60,860 bases of DNA from an uncultured Candidatus Saccharibacteria bacterium. GTDB lineage: Bacteria > Patescibacteriota > Saccharimonadia > Saccharimonadales > Saccharimonadaceae. This document shows positions 20,398 to 30,223 of the stretch, one piece after another. The stretch is taken from the NCBI GenBank assembly GCA_946548715.1, contig CAMNPZ010000003.1, positions 1-60,860 on the forward strand, given 5' to 3'. The translations under genes and the position numbers were made by a program. Position 1 is the first letter of the stretch. The number at the start of each line of letters is the position of its first letter. The notes under the pieces are model-generated. The model did not search any database and was not told the origin of the DNA. It saw only the letters and a list, made by a program, of their open reading frames with translations.

Positions 20398-20796
20398 ATG
20401 CAAGAGGGACAGGATTGGATTTATACCGATATTGTTAAAGATCATTTTTTGAACCCACGCAATTTCTTGATGGGTGATGAATCGAAGTTTGATTATGATG
20501 CCGTGGGGCTGGTTGGTAATCCAATTTGTGGTGATCAGATGAAGATGTTTATTAAAGTAAAAGACGACAAGATCGAAGACATTCGTTGGAAAACATATGG
20601 TTGTGCCTCGGCGATTGCTTCCACATCGGCTTTATCCGAAATAGCAAAGGGTAAGACTTTGGACGAAGCTTTGCAGATATCGGCGAAAGATATCGATGAC
20701 TATTTAGGTAATCTACCAAAACACAAGTTTCACTGTTCGGTATTGGGCCATGATGCACTGCGTGATGCTATTAATAATTATAGGAGTACTAAATGA
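20398..20796 (+). CDS. IscU/NifU-like Fe-S scaffold protein
   Basis: NPRNFLMG, NPICGDQMKMFIKV, TYGCASAIASTSALSEI, HKFHCSVLGHDAL. Confidence 0.88.
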   Translation: MQEGQDWIYTDIVKDHFLNPRNFLMGDESKFDYDAVGLVGNPICGDQMKMFIKVKDDKIEDIRWKTYGCASAIASTSALSEIAKGKTLDEALQISAKDIDDYLGNLPKHKFHCSVLGHDALRDAINNYRSTK

Positions 20797-21563
20797 AAAT
20801 ATCTATACTAGGTGCTGGCGCTTTCGGAACGGCACTAGGCGGTATTTTGGCCAATAAAGGCTATGATATTGACTATTATGATTCAAAGGTTGAACGTGAA
20901 CGTTTGTCTGATGTGCTGTTGAAGGCGAAATACGTTATACTATGTGTCCCGTCTCAGGCGGTTCCGTATTTGTTGCCGTATTTGCCCAAAAACCTCCCGT
21001 TAATTGTTGCAACTAAGGGTATTTTGATGGATGTTGCTTTTGAAAGTTTCAAAGATTGGATGGTGTTATCGGGGCCTGGCTTCGCCGACGATATCAAGGC
21101 AAAGAAAAAGACTTTCCTTACGGCAACTGATTCGCGAGTGGTAGATTTGTTTAATACAGATTACGTTCAATTTGATTTTACTGATGATAGAAGGGGGGTA
21201 TTGATGTGTGGATCATTAAAGAATGTTTATGCAATTTTGGCTGGACTTAGGGGATTGAAGCGCGAATCTACTGAGTGGCGTGAGTTTATACGACAGGCGA
21301 AAGAAGAAATGGAATTGATTCTGGGAGCGAATGGAGCAGATGCAAATACGGTTGATTTGGCCTGTGGAATAGGCGATTTGAAACTTACCTGTGGTTTGCC
21401 ATCGCGTAACTACGAATATGGCACTATTCTGCGAGATAATCCGGCTTATGAACCCACTAATACGGTCGAAGGTCTGTCGGCGATTCGTCGTATTGCGAGA
21501 TATGAGATTAATGTGCCAGGCAAGGCGAAGCTGCTAAAGGAAGTGATAAATGCAGTTAAATGA
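20793..21563 (+). CDS. gpsA: NAD(P)H-dependent glycerol-3-phosphate dehydrogenase
   Basis: ILGAGAFGTALGGILANKG, GSLKNVYAILAG, GIGDLKLTC; overlaps iscU-like stop (ATGA). Confidence 0.85.
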   Translation: MKISILGAGAFGTALGGILANKGYDIDYYDSKVERERLSDVLLKAKYVILCVPSQAVPYLLPYLPKNLPLIVATKGILMDVAFESFKDWMVLSGPGFADDIKAKKKTFLTATDSRVVDLFNTDYVQFDFTDDRRGVLMCGSLKNVYAILAGLRGLKRESTEWREFIRQAKEEMELILGANGADANTVDLACGIGDLKLTCGLPSRNYEYGTILRDNPAYEPTNTVEGLSAIRRIARYEINVPGKAKLLKEVINAVK

Positions 21564-24500
21564 TGCGCAAAAACGTGCTGTCGAGTATCTTGATGGGCCA
21601 CTTTTGGTTCTAGCCGGGCCAGGCACTGGTAAAACTCAGCTATTGTCGCAAAAGGTGGCATATATATTAAAGAATACCGATACGAATCCTGAAAATATTT
21701 TGTGTATGACATTTACGGATTCGGGCGCCAGTAATATGCGCGAGCGTCTCAAGAGTATCATTGGGCAGGATGCTGCTAAAGTAAAAATTGGTACGTATCA
21801 TGCATTTGGTGCGGACATTTTGGCACAGTATAAGAACTATGCTGAGGATTACGATCGGGTTTTGGATTCTGCCATCGATGAAGTGACGCAGTACAAGATT
21901 GTAAAAAGTATTCAAGATAGTCTAAATGGGCGCGATATCTTGCGGGGCGACTCAGTGAAAGATATCGTGGCGGTAATATCGAGTGCGAAGTCTGCTGGAT
22001 TAACGGCCGATGATTTGAAATTGATTGCGGAAACTAACATCACTGATTCGGAGACGCTTTCTAAAGCAATTTCACCGCTGCTACAGAACATTGTGCCGCG
22101 TGCATTTCAAGCTTCTTATGATAATGCTTACCAGCCCATCTATGAAATATTGAAAGAGTATACAGATGCGCAAGTGATTGTCAAAAATATCGAGCGTTCG
22201 ATTGGCGGGATGGCGCGTGATTTGAAGGAGGCGATCGCGGAGGCTTTGGCCGAGCAGAAGATTAAGCCGCTCTCGGCCTGGAAAGATGCATATTTTGAAA
22301 AGGACAGTAAAGGGAACTATCGACTAAAAGACCGCGTAGCGAACAAGAAATTGCTTTCTTTGGCACATGTAATGTCTGAGTACGATCAGTATTTGTTGGA
22401 TAATGGGCTGTATGATTTTGACGATATGATTCAGGAGGCACTCAAGGCACTACAAAATGATGCTGGGTTTAAGGCTACGCTGTCTGAGCGGTATCAAGTG
22501 ATAATGCTGGATGAGTTTCAGGATACTAATCCTTCACAATTTGCAATCATTAAGGAACTGACTGATTACGAAAAACCACTAGTGATGGCCGTAGGTGATG
22601 ATGACCAAGCAATATATGAGTTTCAGGGTGCATTGGCGACGAATTTGACGGATTTTCAAGAGCATTATAGTGCCGAGGTGATTGCGCTAACCGAAAACTA
22701 TAGAAGCACGCAGGAAATCTTGGATTTTTCGCGAAAGGTGATTGAACAAGCCCCGGATCGTTTTGCCGACAAAGAATTGACCGCGCATCGTCCGAATCCG
22801 AAACAAACTCAGATATACCGTCATGAGTTCTTGTCTTCTGAAATGGAATACGGATTCATCGCGGATGAAATTGCAAAGCTAATCAAGTCGGGTGTCCCGC
22901 AGAATGAAATAGCAATTATTTCGTATAAAACAAAATATTTCATGCCACTACTACCGTATTTAAAATCTCACCCGGAGATCAAGATTGCGTATGAAAAGAA
23001 AGATAATTTGCTAGAGGATGAAAAAATCCATGAAATCTTGACTTTGGCGCGATTTGTTGACGAGATGGCGCAGGGCAAGCGTGCGAGTGTGTCAATGATG
23101 GAGATTTTGTCTTATCCGTTCTTTGCGATCTCGCCACTTGAAGTCGTAAAACTAATGAGTAAAGCGCGTCAAGATAAGCGTGCAATTTTCGACGTGATGG
23201 CCGAATCTGAGAATCCTCAAATTGTAAAAGCAGTAAACTGGCTAGCAGGGTTAGTGACAAAATCGTTTAATGAACCGTTAGAGATTATGCTCGACTATTT
23301 GGTGGGGACTGCGGAATTTGATGGATTACGGTCTGATTTCTTGGCATATTATAGCAAGAATGATGATTATTCGGTGTTTTCGCTTTACGAAAAGCTTGCT
23401 TCCTTACGAGGTAAATTACGAAAGCATTTTGGTGAACGCAGTCTGAAATTGACAGATTTGATTCAAATGTTAGATGACTACACGGATGCCGATATGCCGA
23501 TTAACTTAGTATCGCCTTACCGTGAGGCGGATGAATCTGTCTCGATTTTGTCGGCACACAAGGCTAAGGGATTAGAGTTTTCGCATGTATTTATCATTTC
23601 GGCCGACCATATGGCTTGGGGTAAAGGTAAAGGAAATAATAATCTACTGAGCTTGCCGAAAAACTTAATTCAGATTAGACATACTGGTATGACGGATGGG
23701 GAAAAACTGAGGATCTTGTATGTGGCTTTGACAAGAGCAAAGGAAGTGCTATACATTACGAATTCTTTGCATGATTTTAATGGCAAATCTCCTGACAGAT
23801 TGGAATATTTGGACGAGTATGTAGCGGATGATAAAGTTGTTTCGTCGTTAATCCCGGCGGGGGTTATTGAAACGCATTATGATGCAAAGGTCGATACTAT
23901 ATCCGAAGACAATATTAAGAATTGGTTGGCGCCCTATGCAAGACTAACTCCGGATATGCGTGTGATTTACAAAGAACGGATTGCGAGATGGAGGATGTCG
24001 GCCTCATCGCTTACTTCATTTATCGATATCGTCTATGCGGGGCCGGTAGCTTTCTTTGAGTCGTATATTTTACAGGCACCACGTGAGCCAGAGACCGAGG
24101 CGTTGGCTTATGGTGATTTAGTGCATAAGACTTTTGAGCAAGTAACGAAATCGGGTCTCGATAATGAACAAGCAATTAAATATTTCTTGGATGAATTAAG
24201 CAAAAAAGAATTGCCGGTTGAGGTGGTCCAAAAGATTCGCGAGAAAGGTCCGGCAGATTTGGACGTCGCACTGAATGCGTTTAAGAACGTTTTACGTGAT
24301 GGTAAGGCCGAGGTTAATCTTGGTTCAGAGAATATTTCGATTGATGGCGTGCCAGTAACTGGTAAAATTGATCATATCGTAGTCGATGACAAGAACAAGA
24401 CCATTGAGGTATATGATTTTAAAACTGGAGGTTATCACAAAGAAAAATGGCAGTCTCATGCAACGCTTTATAAATATATGCTCCAGCTAGAGTTTTATAA

Positions 24501-24786
24501 GCTACTTTTGAATAATTCGCTCACCTATCGGAAATACAAAGTAACAAAAGCTCATATATTATTTGTGGTGCCAGACAAGGACAATGAAGTATATGACAAG
24601 ATTTACGAGTATAATAACGAAGACGAGTCAGAGATTCGTGCTTTGATTAGGGCGGTGTATGCTGCTACAAATTCTTTGCGATTTATTGATGACAGCGAGA
24701 TCTTTCTCTCTGCCGATAATTCACGTACTATTAAGGACATCAAGAGTTTTATCGAACTTATGCTTGCAAAATATAATGAATCTTAG
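21550..24786 (+). CDS. UvrD/PcrA-family helicase with C-terminal PD-(D/E)XK-like nuclease domain
   Basis: VLAGPGTGKTQLLSQKVAYIL, LDEFQDTNPSQF, SILSAHKAKGLEFSHVFII, C-terminal GKIDHIVVD...IEVYDFKTG. Confidence 0.92.
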   Translation: MQLNDAQKRAVEYLDGPLLVLAGPGTGKTQLLSQKVAYILKNTDTNPENILCMTFTDSGASNMRERLKSIIGQDAAKVKIGTYHAFGADILAQYKNYAEDYDRVLDSAIDEVTQYKIVKSIQDSLNGRDILRGDSVKDIVAVISSAKSAGLTADDLKLIAETNITDSETLSKAISPLLQNIVPRAFQASYDNAYQPIYEILKEYTDAQVIVKNIERSIGGMARDLKEAIAEALAEQKIKPLSAWKDAYFEKDSKGNYRLKDRVANKKLLSLAHVMSEYDQYLLDNGLYDFDDMIQEALKALQNDAGFKATLSERYQVIMLDEFQDTNPSQFAIIKELTDYEKPLVMAVGDDDQAIYEFQGALATNLTDFQEHYSAEVIALTENYRSTQEILDFSRKVIEQAPDRFADKELTAHRPNPKQTQIYRHEFLSSEMEYGFIADEIAKLIKSGVPQNEIAIISYKTKYFMPLLPYLKSHPEIKIAYEKKDNLLEDEKIHEILTLARFVDEMAQGKRASVSMMEILSYPFFAISPLEVVKLMSKARQDKRAIFDVMAESENPQIVKAVNWLAGLVTKSFNEPLEIMLDYLVGTAEFDGLRSDFLAYYSKNDDYSVFSLYEKLASLRGKLRKHFGERSLKLTDLIQMLDDYTDADMPINLVSPYREADESVSILSAHKAKGLEFSHVFIISADHMAWGKGKGNNNLLSLPKNLIQIRHTGMTDGEKLRILYVALTRAKEVLYITNSLHDFNGKSPDRLEYLDEYVADDKVVSSLIPAGVIETHYDAKVDTISEDNIKNWLAPYARLTPDMRVIYKERIARWRMSASSLTSFIDIVYAGPVAFFESYILQAPREPETEALAYGDLVHKTFEQVTKSGLDNEQAIKYFLDELSKKELPVEVVQKIREKGPADLDVALNAFKNVLRDGKAEVNLGSENISIDGVPVTGKIDHIVVDDKNKTIEVYDFKTGGYHKEKWQSHATLYKYMLQLEFYKLLLNNSLTYRKYKVTKAHILFVVPDKDNEVYDKIYEYNNEDESEIRALIRAVYAATNSLRFIDDSEIFLSADNSRTIKDIKSFIELMLAKYNES

Positions 24787-24846
24787 TATAATTCGATGTG
24801 ATAGGGTTAACTCGTTGAACTAGTTCTTTAGAAAGGAGATGAGCAT

Positions 24847-24975
24847 ATGCTCAAAAGAGTGTTCCGTCGCATCAATCGTAAGATTCATTGCATTACATGG
24901 AGCTGTCCGCGTTGTGGGCGTCCGTTCACTACGCAGTTGGAGCGTGATTTGCATTGGTTGCAGTGCGGCAAGTGA
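24847..24975 (+). CDS. 42-aa small zinc-ribbon-like protein
   Basis: MLKRVFRRINRKIHCITWSCPRCGRPFTTQLERDLHWLQCGK*; SD aaaggagatgagcat; absent from the supplied ORF track (below length cutoff). Confidence 0.65.
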   Translation: MLKRVFRRINRKIHCITWSCPRCGRPFTTQLERDLHWLQCGK

Positions 24976-25003
24976 TAATTGTTTAACTCTCTCCCCCTAT
25001 TTT

Positions 25004-25036
25004 ATGGCAAGGCGTGCTTTTGGCCTTGCCATTTTT
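25004..25036 (+). terminator. intrinsic terminator
   Basis: ATGGCAAGGC-gtgcttttg-GCCTTGCCAT-TTTTTC. Confidence 0.85.
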
Positions 25037-25064
25037 TCTTTCCTGTGATATAATGAGAATAATT

Positions 25065-25274
25065 ATGGCAAAGAAGAATAATACTAAGAGAAAATTGGTT
25101 GGACTCGTTTCGGAAGAGTCTGGTGTGCGTGCTTATTACACTAAGAAGAACACGATGAATACTCCAGATAAGTTGTCGCTTCGTAAGTATGATCCGGTCC
25201 TTAGAAAACATGTGGTTTTTACTGAGACCAAGAAGAATCTAGGACGTAACGAAGTTAAAGAGAAGAAACGCTAG
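25065..25274 (+). CDS. rpmG: 50S ribosomal protein L33
   Basis: [56 protein letters not shown]; start refined from 25014. Confidence 0.9.
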   Translation: MAKKNNTKRKLVGLVSEESGVRAYYTKKNTMNTPDKLSLRKYDPVLRKHVVFTETKKNLGRNEVKEKKR

Positions 25275-25277
25275 TTT

Positions 25278-25456
25278 CTAAACAGCTAGCTAAAACAGCA
25301 TAATGAGATTTAGACCAGATTTCTAAATTGTAAGTTTTGCAACTCAGCAACGAAAAAATCTCCCCCAGCCCGAAGGGTGAATAAGGAGATTTTTTCTTGC
25401 CCTGTGTTGCAAGTCTTACAATTTAGAAGTCCAAGCTGTTTTAGCTAGCTGTTTAG
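25278..25456. repeat. 179-bp imperfect palindromic element with terminator-like core
   Basis: CTAAACAGCTAGCTAAAACAGC ... GCTGTTTTAGCTAGCTGTTTAG; inner TTCTAAATTGTAAG/CTTACAATTTAGAA and GAAAAAATCTCC/GGAGATTTTTTC. Confidence 0.88.
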
Positions 25457-26670
25457 ATACTGGAGGTTGTGCTATTTTCTTTATTTAATCGATATGTCAG
25501 GTCTCTAATGACGTTTTCGTAATACATAAATGATTCATAAGGTGAGGCATAAGCAGAAAAGTAGGCGTGGACGTCGCCGTCGTGCCAATATTTAGTACAC
25601 ATAGAATAGACATGATCGGACGTCGTGAGGTAGCGCCAATCACGGATGAGTTCTGGATTGTGCGATGACAGAACAGCATCGCGTAGGTCATATAAATCTT
25701 TGGTGGCAGAATACTGCATGGAGTTAGATGCCCAGGCGGAGAGGTCGCGTTCGGTGTCGGCCCAGGTGACAGTTTCTGGCATGGAGATTTCGTCGACAGG
25801 AGATTCTAGTTCGCAGGCTTCAGAAACGGTGACGAATTTGTTTTCATATTCGGCCAACCAGCTAGGGATAAGGGTATCGATAAAATTGAAGATACCGGTA
25901 TCTTTCCATTGATGTTCGCCGAAAGTCTCGAAGTCCATGAAAAGATTAATTAATGGGCCACGCAAGCAATCGTCATCGACCCAGCGTTGGTATTTGGGGA
26001 CGGTGAGGGGCCATTCTTTCCAACTGCGATTTGAAAATCTAAATGCGATGTCATCGGACAAACGATAATTCTTGAGTAGAAGCTTGAGGTTGGAGCAATT
26101 GTGTGGTCGATAGACATGATTTGGGCTACGCCAACCGAGGACTTTATCCCATCCTTCTGCAAGGATGCCTCGATATCCTGCTTCATCTGCCCATTTGGCT
26201 AACTCATCATTGTAGGCAAGTTCGGTATTACGAAAGACTTTTGGTGTGACGCCGAACAAAGATTGGATTTTGATAGCATGAAGTCGGACTTGTTTTTCGA
26301 ACTCTTCGCGATGATAAAAGAAGGCTAGGGAATGATAGTAGGTTTCGCCGACAATTTCGACTTGACCGGTTTCAACGAGGCGTTTGATCTGCGCAATGAG
26401 TTCTGGTGCCCATTTTTCGGCTTGATCGAGCCAGGTACCGGTGATTGATAATGATAGTTTGAAATTTGGATGTTGATTAATGTTGTTTTCGAGGAGTTGG
26501 AGCATGGGGCGGTAGCTTTTGTCAGTAACCTTACGGAAAATGCGTTCGTTGGATTGGCGGCCATAATAATCGTCATCGTAGTAATTGTGACTGTTGCCTA
26601 CGTCAAAAATAGAGTATTCGCGATAGCGGACTGGTTGATGAATGTGTAGATATAGACAGATTGCTCGCAA
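25453..26670 (-). CDS. glycoside hydrolase family 57 (alpha-amylase-like)
   Basis: CLYLHIHQPVRYREYSIFDVG, GTWLDQAEKWAPEL, GETYYHSLAF. Confidence 0.88.
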   Translation of the reverse strand: MRAICLYLHIHQPVRYREYSIFDVGNSHNYYDDDYYGRQSNERIFRKVTDKSYRPMLQLLENNINQHPNFKLSLSITGTWLDQAEKWAPELIAQIKRLVETGQVEIVGETYYHSLAFFYHREEFEKQVRLHAIKIQSLFGVTPKVFRNTELAYNDELAKWADEAGYRGILAEGWDKVLGWRSPNHVYRPHNCSNLKLLLKNYRLSDDIAFRFSNRSWKEWPLTVPKYQRWVDDDCLRGPLINLFMDFETFGEHQWKDTGIFNFIDTLIPSWLAEYENKFVTVSEACELESPVDEISMPETVTWADTERDLSAWASNSMQYSATKDLYDLRDAVLSSHNPELIRDWRYLTTSDHVYSMCTKYWHDGDVHAYFSAYASPYESFMYYENVIRDLTYRLNKENSTTSSI

Positions 26671-26672
26671 AA

Positions 26673-27893
26673 TTAATTCCTCTTATGTTTCACATTATTA
26701 TATATCTTCATGCATTTTTTAGCAACTTGATCCCAGGAAATTTTGCAGTATTCTTGTTTTACATTGGTTTGCAGGGTTTCGCGTAGGGCTTGATTGTCCG
26801 CGATGGATAGAATCTCGTCGGCCAATTTGCGTTCATCCCAGTAATCGTACTTCATGGCGGACCAGATAATCTCAGAGACACCAGATTGTTTAGTAAGGAT
26901 TAGAGCATCTCCGTGATGAGCGGCTTCAAGTGCTGTTAGGCCAAAGGGTTCTGAAACGGAACTCATGACAAAGATATCGGAGAGGGAATAAATATCACGT
27001 AGACGTTTGCCCCGGATGAAACCAGTAAAGATGACATTTTTACTAATACCGAGCTCCGCAGATAACTTAATAAGTTCATTGCGCTCTTCGCCGTCACCGG
27101 CAAGGATAAATAATAATTTGGGGTTTTGATGGATGGCAAGTGCGGCTGCATGTAACAAATTGTGGAGGCCTTTTTGTATTGTAAATCGTCCTACGGTTGA
27201 GACGATGGTGTAACCAGCCGCTTTCATTTGTTCCAAATAACTATATGTAGCATCTTCGAAGCGATAAATGCTGTTGTTGTAACTTTCGTCAAGTGAGTTG
27301 TAGACGACCTCGATTTTATTGAGCGGTATATGATAGTTTTCATGAATAATGCGTTTCGTTGCTTCGGAGACAGCGATGATTCGATCGGCCGCTATGAGCC
27401 CTTCTTGTTCGACTTCGTGAATAAGCGGGTTGCCAGAATGTGCTCCAGCGCGGTCGAATTCTGTAGCATGAACATGGGCTATAAGTGGTAAAGCGAATTG
27501 TTTTTTAGCAATAACACCTGCTTCAAAAGTAAGCCAGTCGTGTGCATGGACAACATCGGGATGGTGTTCTTTCAAAAATTCTTGTATGAAATCGCAATAA
27601 AGATGTTGGACGTCGCGGATGGATACGTATTGAGTTTTGTTGGCTGTGGGGATAAGTTGTTCGAGTATCTTGGTTGATTCGTACGCACCACCGTAACGGG
27701 CGATGGGATCGAGGTGTGTGGCGGCGATAATATGCATGAAAGATGTGTTAGGATGTTTGGCGGAATATGGGACGACGAAGTCGATGTCTGCGCCGTATTT
27801 GGCTAAGGCGCGTGCCATATTTAAGCAGGCGACTCCTAACCCTCCACTATTATGGGGTGGTAATTCCCAGCCAAGCATTAGTATTTTCATCAT
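26673..27893 (-). CDS. GT4 glycosyltransferase (glycogen/starch synthase-like)
   Basis: LMLGWELPPHNSGGLGVACLNMARALAKYG, HAHDWLTFEAGV, VSTVGRFTIQKGLHNLLHA, SVSEPFGLTALEAA. Confidence 0.9.
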   Translation of the reverse strand: MMKILMLGWELPPHNSGGLGVACLNMARALAKYGADIDFVVPYSAKHPNTSFMHIIAATHLDPIARYGGAYESTKILEQLIPTANKTQYVSIRDVQHLYCDFIQEFLKEHHPDVVHAHDWLTFEAGVIAKKQFALPLIAHVHATEFDRAGAHSGNPLIHEVEQEGLIAADRIIAVSEATKRIIHENYHIPLNKIEVVYNSLDESYNNSIYRFEDATYSYLEQMKAAGYTIVSTVGRFTIQKGLHNLLHAAALAIHQNPKLLFILAGDGEERNELIKLSAELGISKNVIFTGFIRGKRLRDIYSLSDIFVMSSVSEPFGLTALEAAHHGDALILTKQSGVSEIIWSAMKYDYWDERKLADEILSIADNQALRETLQTNVKQEYCKISWDQVAKKCMKIYNNVKHKRN

Positions 27894-27961
27894 ATTTTAT
27901 TTTAGCATATTTTTGTGAGTTCTTACGAAAAATATGATAAAATTGTGATAGTACTTTATGA

Positions 27962-28037
27962 AGGGGTGTAGCTCAGTTGGTAGAGCAGCGGTCTCCAAAA
28001 CCGCGTGTCGTGGGTTCAAGTCCTGCCGCCCCTGCCA
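27962..28037 (+). tRNA. tRNA-Trp(CCA)
   Basis: aggggtgtagctcagttggtagagcagcggtctccaaaaccgc...cgcccctgcca; loop CTCCAAA. Confidence 0.93.
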
Positions 28038-28096
28038 AGTCTATTGTTGAAGTCGCCTATCTTGGCGTTTTTTCTTGCTCGCTGTATAATATAGTC

Positions 28097-29101
28097 ATGG
28101 CAAAGCGACGTCGGCTTTGGGGAAGAATCATTTTAAGATATTGTCTGTTATTTTTGATGATGCTCTATGGTGGGATTTTTATCGCAATTTGGGTTTTGGA
28201 CGATGATAGTGTGGCGGAACGACGCCTCGAAGAAGAAATGCATGATGCGTCGCCTCCGGTGATTGAAATGCGTGGAGGTGATACTATGACTCTAGCGGTG
28301 GGTGATATGCTCGAGGATCCGGGAATTGATGTCTATGACGAAAGTCCAACCCCGAGAGTAGAGATAGAAAGCAATGTGGATATAAGTCGTGAGGGGGAAT
28401 ACTATACTCGTTATGTCGCTATTGACGAGAACGGTAATACGACAAATGTAGAGCGTAAAATTAAAGTAGTTCGTCCCGCTGGCCGAATTTATCTTACTTT
28501 CGATGATGGGCCTAGCGAGTATACAAGCAAGTTGCTTGATGTATTGGATAAATATGGTGTTAAGGCGAGCTTTTTTGTGACTGGTGGTGGCGACGATGCG
28601 CTAATCAAACGCGAATACGAAGGGGGTCATACAGTTGGTCTTCATACTATGACGCATAATTATAGTTATATTTATGCAAATTTGGATAATTATTGGTCGG
28701 ATTTAGGTGCCGTACAAGATAGAGTCAAGCGAATTACTGGCGAGCCAGCAAGCATTATGAGATTCCCGGGTGGAAGTTCGAATTTAATCAGTGCAGTTTA
28801 TGATGATGGGAATAGGATAATGTCAACATTGGCACGGGAGGTTGAGCAACGTGGCTATAAGTATTTTGATTGGAACATTGATTCAAATGATGCTGGCGGT
28901 GCAGGTTCTGCGGATGAGGTTTATTCGAATGTGGTTAATGGACTGCGAAATGGCGGTGAGTTTGTAATCTTGCAGCATGATGTGAAGGCTTTTTCGGTTG
29001 ACGCTGTAGAGCGAATCGTGCAATATGGCCTTCAGAATGGTTTTGTGTTTAGTCGGTTAAAATCCAATTCTTTTAATGCTCATCATGTCGTAAATAATTA
29101 G
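28097..29101 (+). CDS. polysaccharide deacetylase with N-terminal TM and Ig-like domain
   Basis: RIYLTFDDGPSEYTSKLLDVL, HTVGLHTMTHNY; start refined from 27977, which lies inside tRNA-Trp; TTGGCG-17-TATAAT-6-ATG. Confidence 0.9.
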   Translation: MAKRRRLWGRIILRYCLLFLMMLYGGIFIAIWVLDDDSVAERRLEEEMHDASPPVIEMRGGDTMTLAVGDMLEDPGIDVYDESPTPRVEIESNVDISREGEYYTRYVAIDENGNTTNVERKIKVVRPAGRIYLTFDDGPSEYTSKLLDVLDKYGVKASFFVTGGGDDALIKREYEGGHTVGLHTMTHNYSYIYANLDNYWSDLGAVQDRVKRITGEPASIMRFPGGSSNLISAVYDDGNRIMSTLAREVEQRGYKYFDWNIDSNDAGGAGSADEVYSNVVNGLRNGGEFVILQHDVKAFSVDAVERIVQYGLQNGFVFSRLKSNSFNAHHVVNN

Positions 29102-29147
29102 ACTTTTGTTATGCATAAATGCTGAATGTATGATACAATGTAGACAT

Positions 29148-29648
29148 ATGGAAGGTAATAAAATGAATAAATCTCGAGCTATTCTTATATTCGGTGCGCC
29201 TTGTAGCGGTAAAACAACTTTTGCGGAGAAGTTTGCGCAGAAATTCGGTCTGGCTTACTATGACTACGGTGAGCTTGCCGAGGAGGGCTTTTCACACGAG
29301 GCGATCATGCGTATTTTGGAGTTAATCATGAGGACGCGACAGACGATTGTACTTGAAGGCGGCATAGACACCGAGAATGAACGTGCTGAAGTGCGGAACT
29401 TGTTACGCAAATATGGCTACGAGCCATCATTGATTTGGGTACAAACCGATGTGGCAACGCTAAGAATGCGTCTTAAGTCTAAATATCGTTCTGTTGCGAA
29501 AGCTAAGGAATATTTCGACAGTGTTACTTCATCGATGGAGGCGCCCACTGATTTTGAACGACCGATTATTCTTTCTGGCAAACATACCTTTGAGACGCAG
29601 GCAAAACATGCTATTACAGGATTGGCTGATTTAACAGAATCTAAATGA
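29148..29648 (+). CDS. P-loop nucleotide kinase-like protein
   Basis: ILIFGAPCSGKTTFAEKFAQKFG Walker A. Confidence 0.75.
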   Translation: MEGNKMNKSRAILIFGAPCSGKTTFAEKFAQKFGLAYYDYGELAEEGFSHEAIMRILELIMRTRQTIVLEGGIDTENERAEVRNLLRKYGYEPSLIWVQTDVATLRMRLKSKYRSVAKAKEYFDSVTSSMEAPTDFERPIILSGKHTFETQAKHAITGLADLTESK

Positions 29649-30190
29649 TTATCCAGGATGACGAATTTGGCGAAGTAATTGTTCGCAAAAATGCTTTGGC
29701 ACGCGGTGTAAAATTCAGCGTTTCGACGTCTGGCCGGTTACAAATGTCGGTGCCTAAGCATACTTCGGAATTTCTGGCGAAACGTTTTTTGAAGACTAAT
29801 CGCAAGATGATTTTGGATAAATTGCCGGTTAAGGACCCTAAAGAACAACGAGCGCGTGATTATCAAAAGAAGCAGTTGATGAAAAAAGCGCGTGAGTATT
29901 TACCGTACCGTTTGGAGTATTATGCAAAATTATACGGTTATTCTTATGATAAGTGTCGGTTGTCGCATGCTAATACAAGGTGGGGGTCTTGTTCGTCGAA
30001 TCGGACTATTTCGTTGAATATTGGCCTGATGAAGGTACCTGAAGTGTTGCGAGACTATGTGATTTTGCATGAGCTGGCGCATCTTAATCATATGGATCAT
30101 TCTAGGGCTTTCTGGGCTGAAGTAGGCTCGCATGATAAAAACTATAAAAATCATGAAAAAAAATTAAAACTTTTTTCGCCCGGAATATAG
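29645..30190 (+). CDS. YgjP/WLM-like zinc metallopeptidase
   Basis: TRWGSCSSNRTISLNIGLMKVPEVLRDYVILHELAHLNHMDHSRAFW. Confidence 0.9.
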   Translation: MIIQDDEFGEVIVRKNALARGVKFSVSTSGRLQMSVPKHTSEFLAKRFLKTNRKMILDKLPVKDPKEQRARDYQKKQLMKKAREYLPYRLEYYAKLYGYSYDKCRLSHANTRWGSCSSNRTISLNIGLMKVPEVLRDYVILHELAHLNHMDHSRAFWAEVGSHDKNYKNHEKKLKLFSPGI

Positions 30191-30223
30191 TTCTTATGTT
30201 ATAATTGAGACAAGGAGGAGAGT

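Noticed and set aside
24839-25048. ORF 24839-25048 (+, 69 aa)
   Set aside because: Overlaps a better SD-linked zinc-ribbon ORF in another frame and runs through a clear terminator hairpin.
27977-28096. N-terminal part of the deacetylase ORF as called
   Set aside because: Lies inside tRNA-Trp and a terminator; TTGGCG-17-TATAAT sits directly before ATG 28097.
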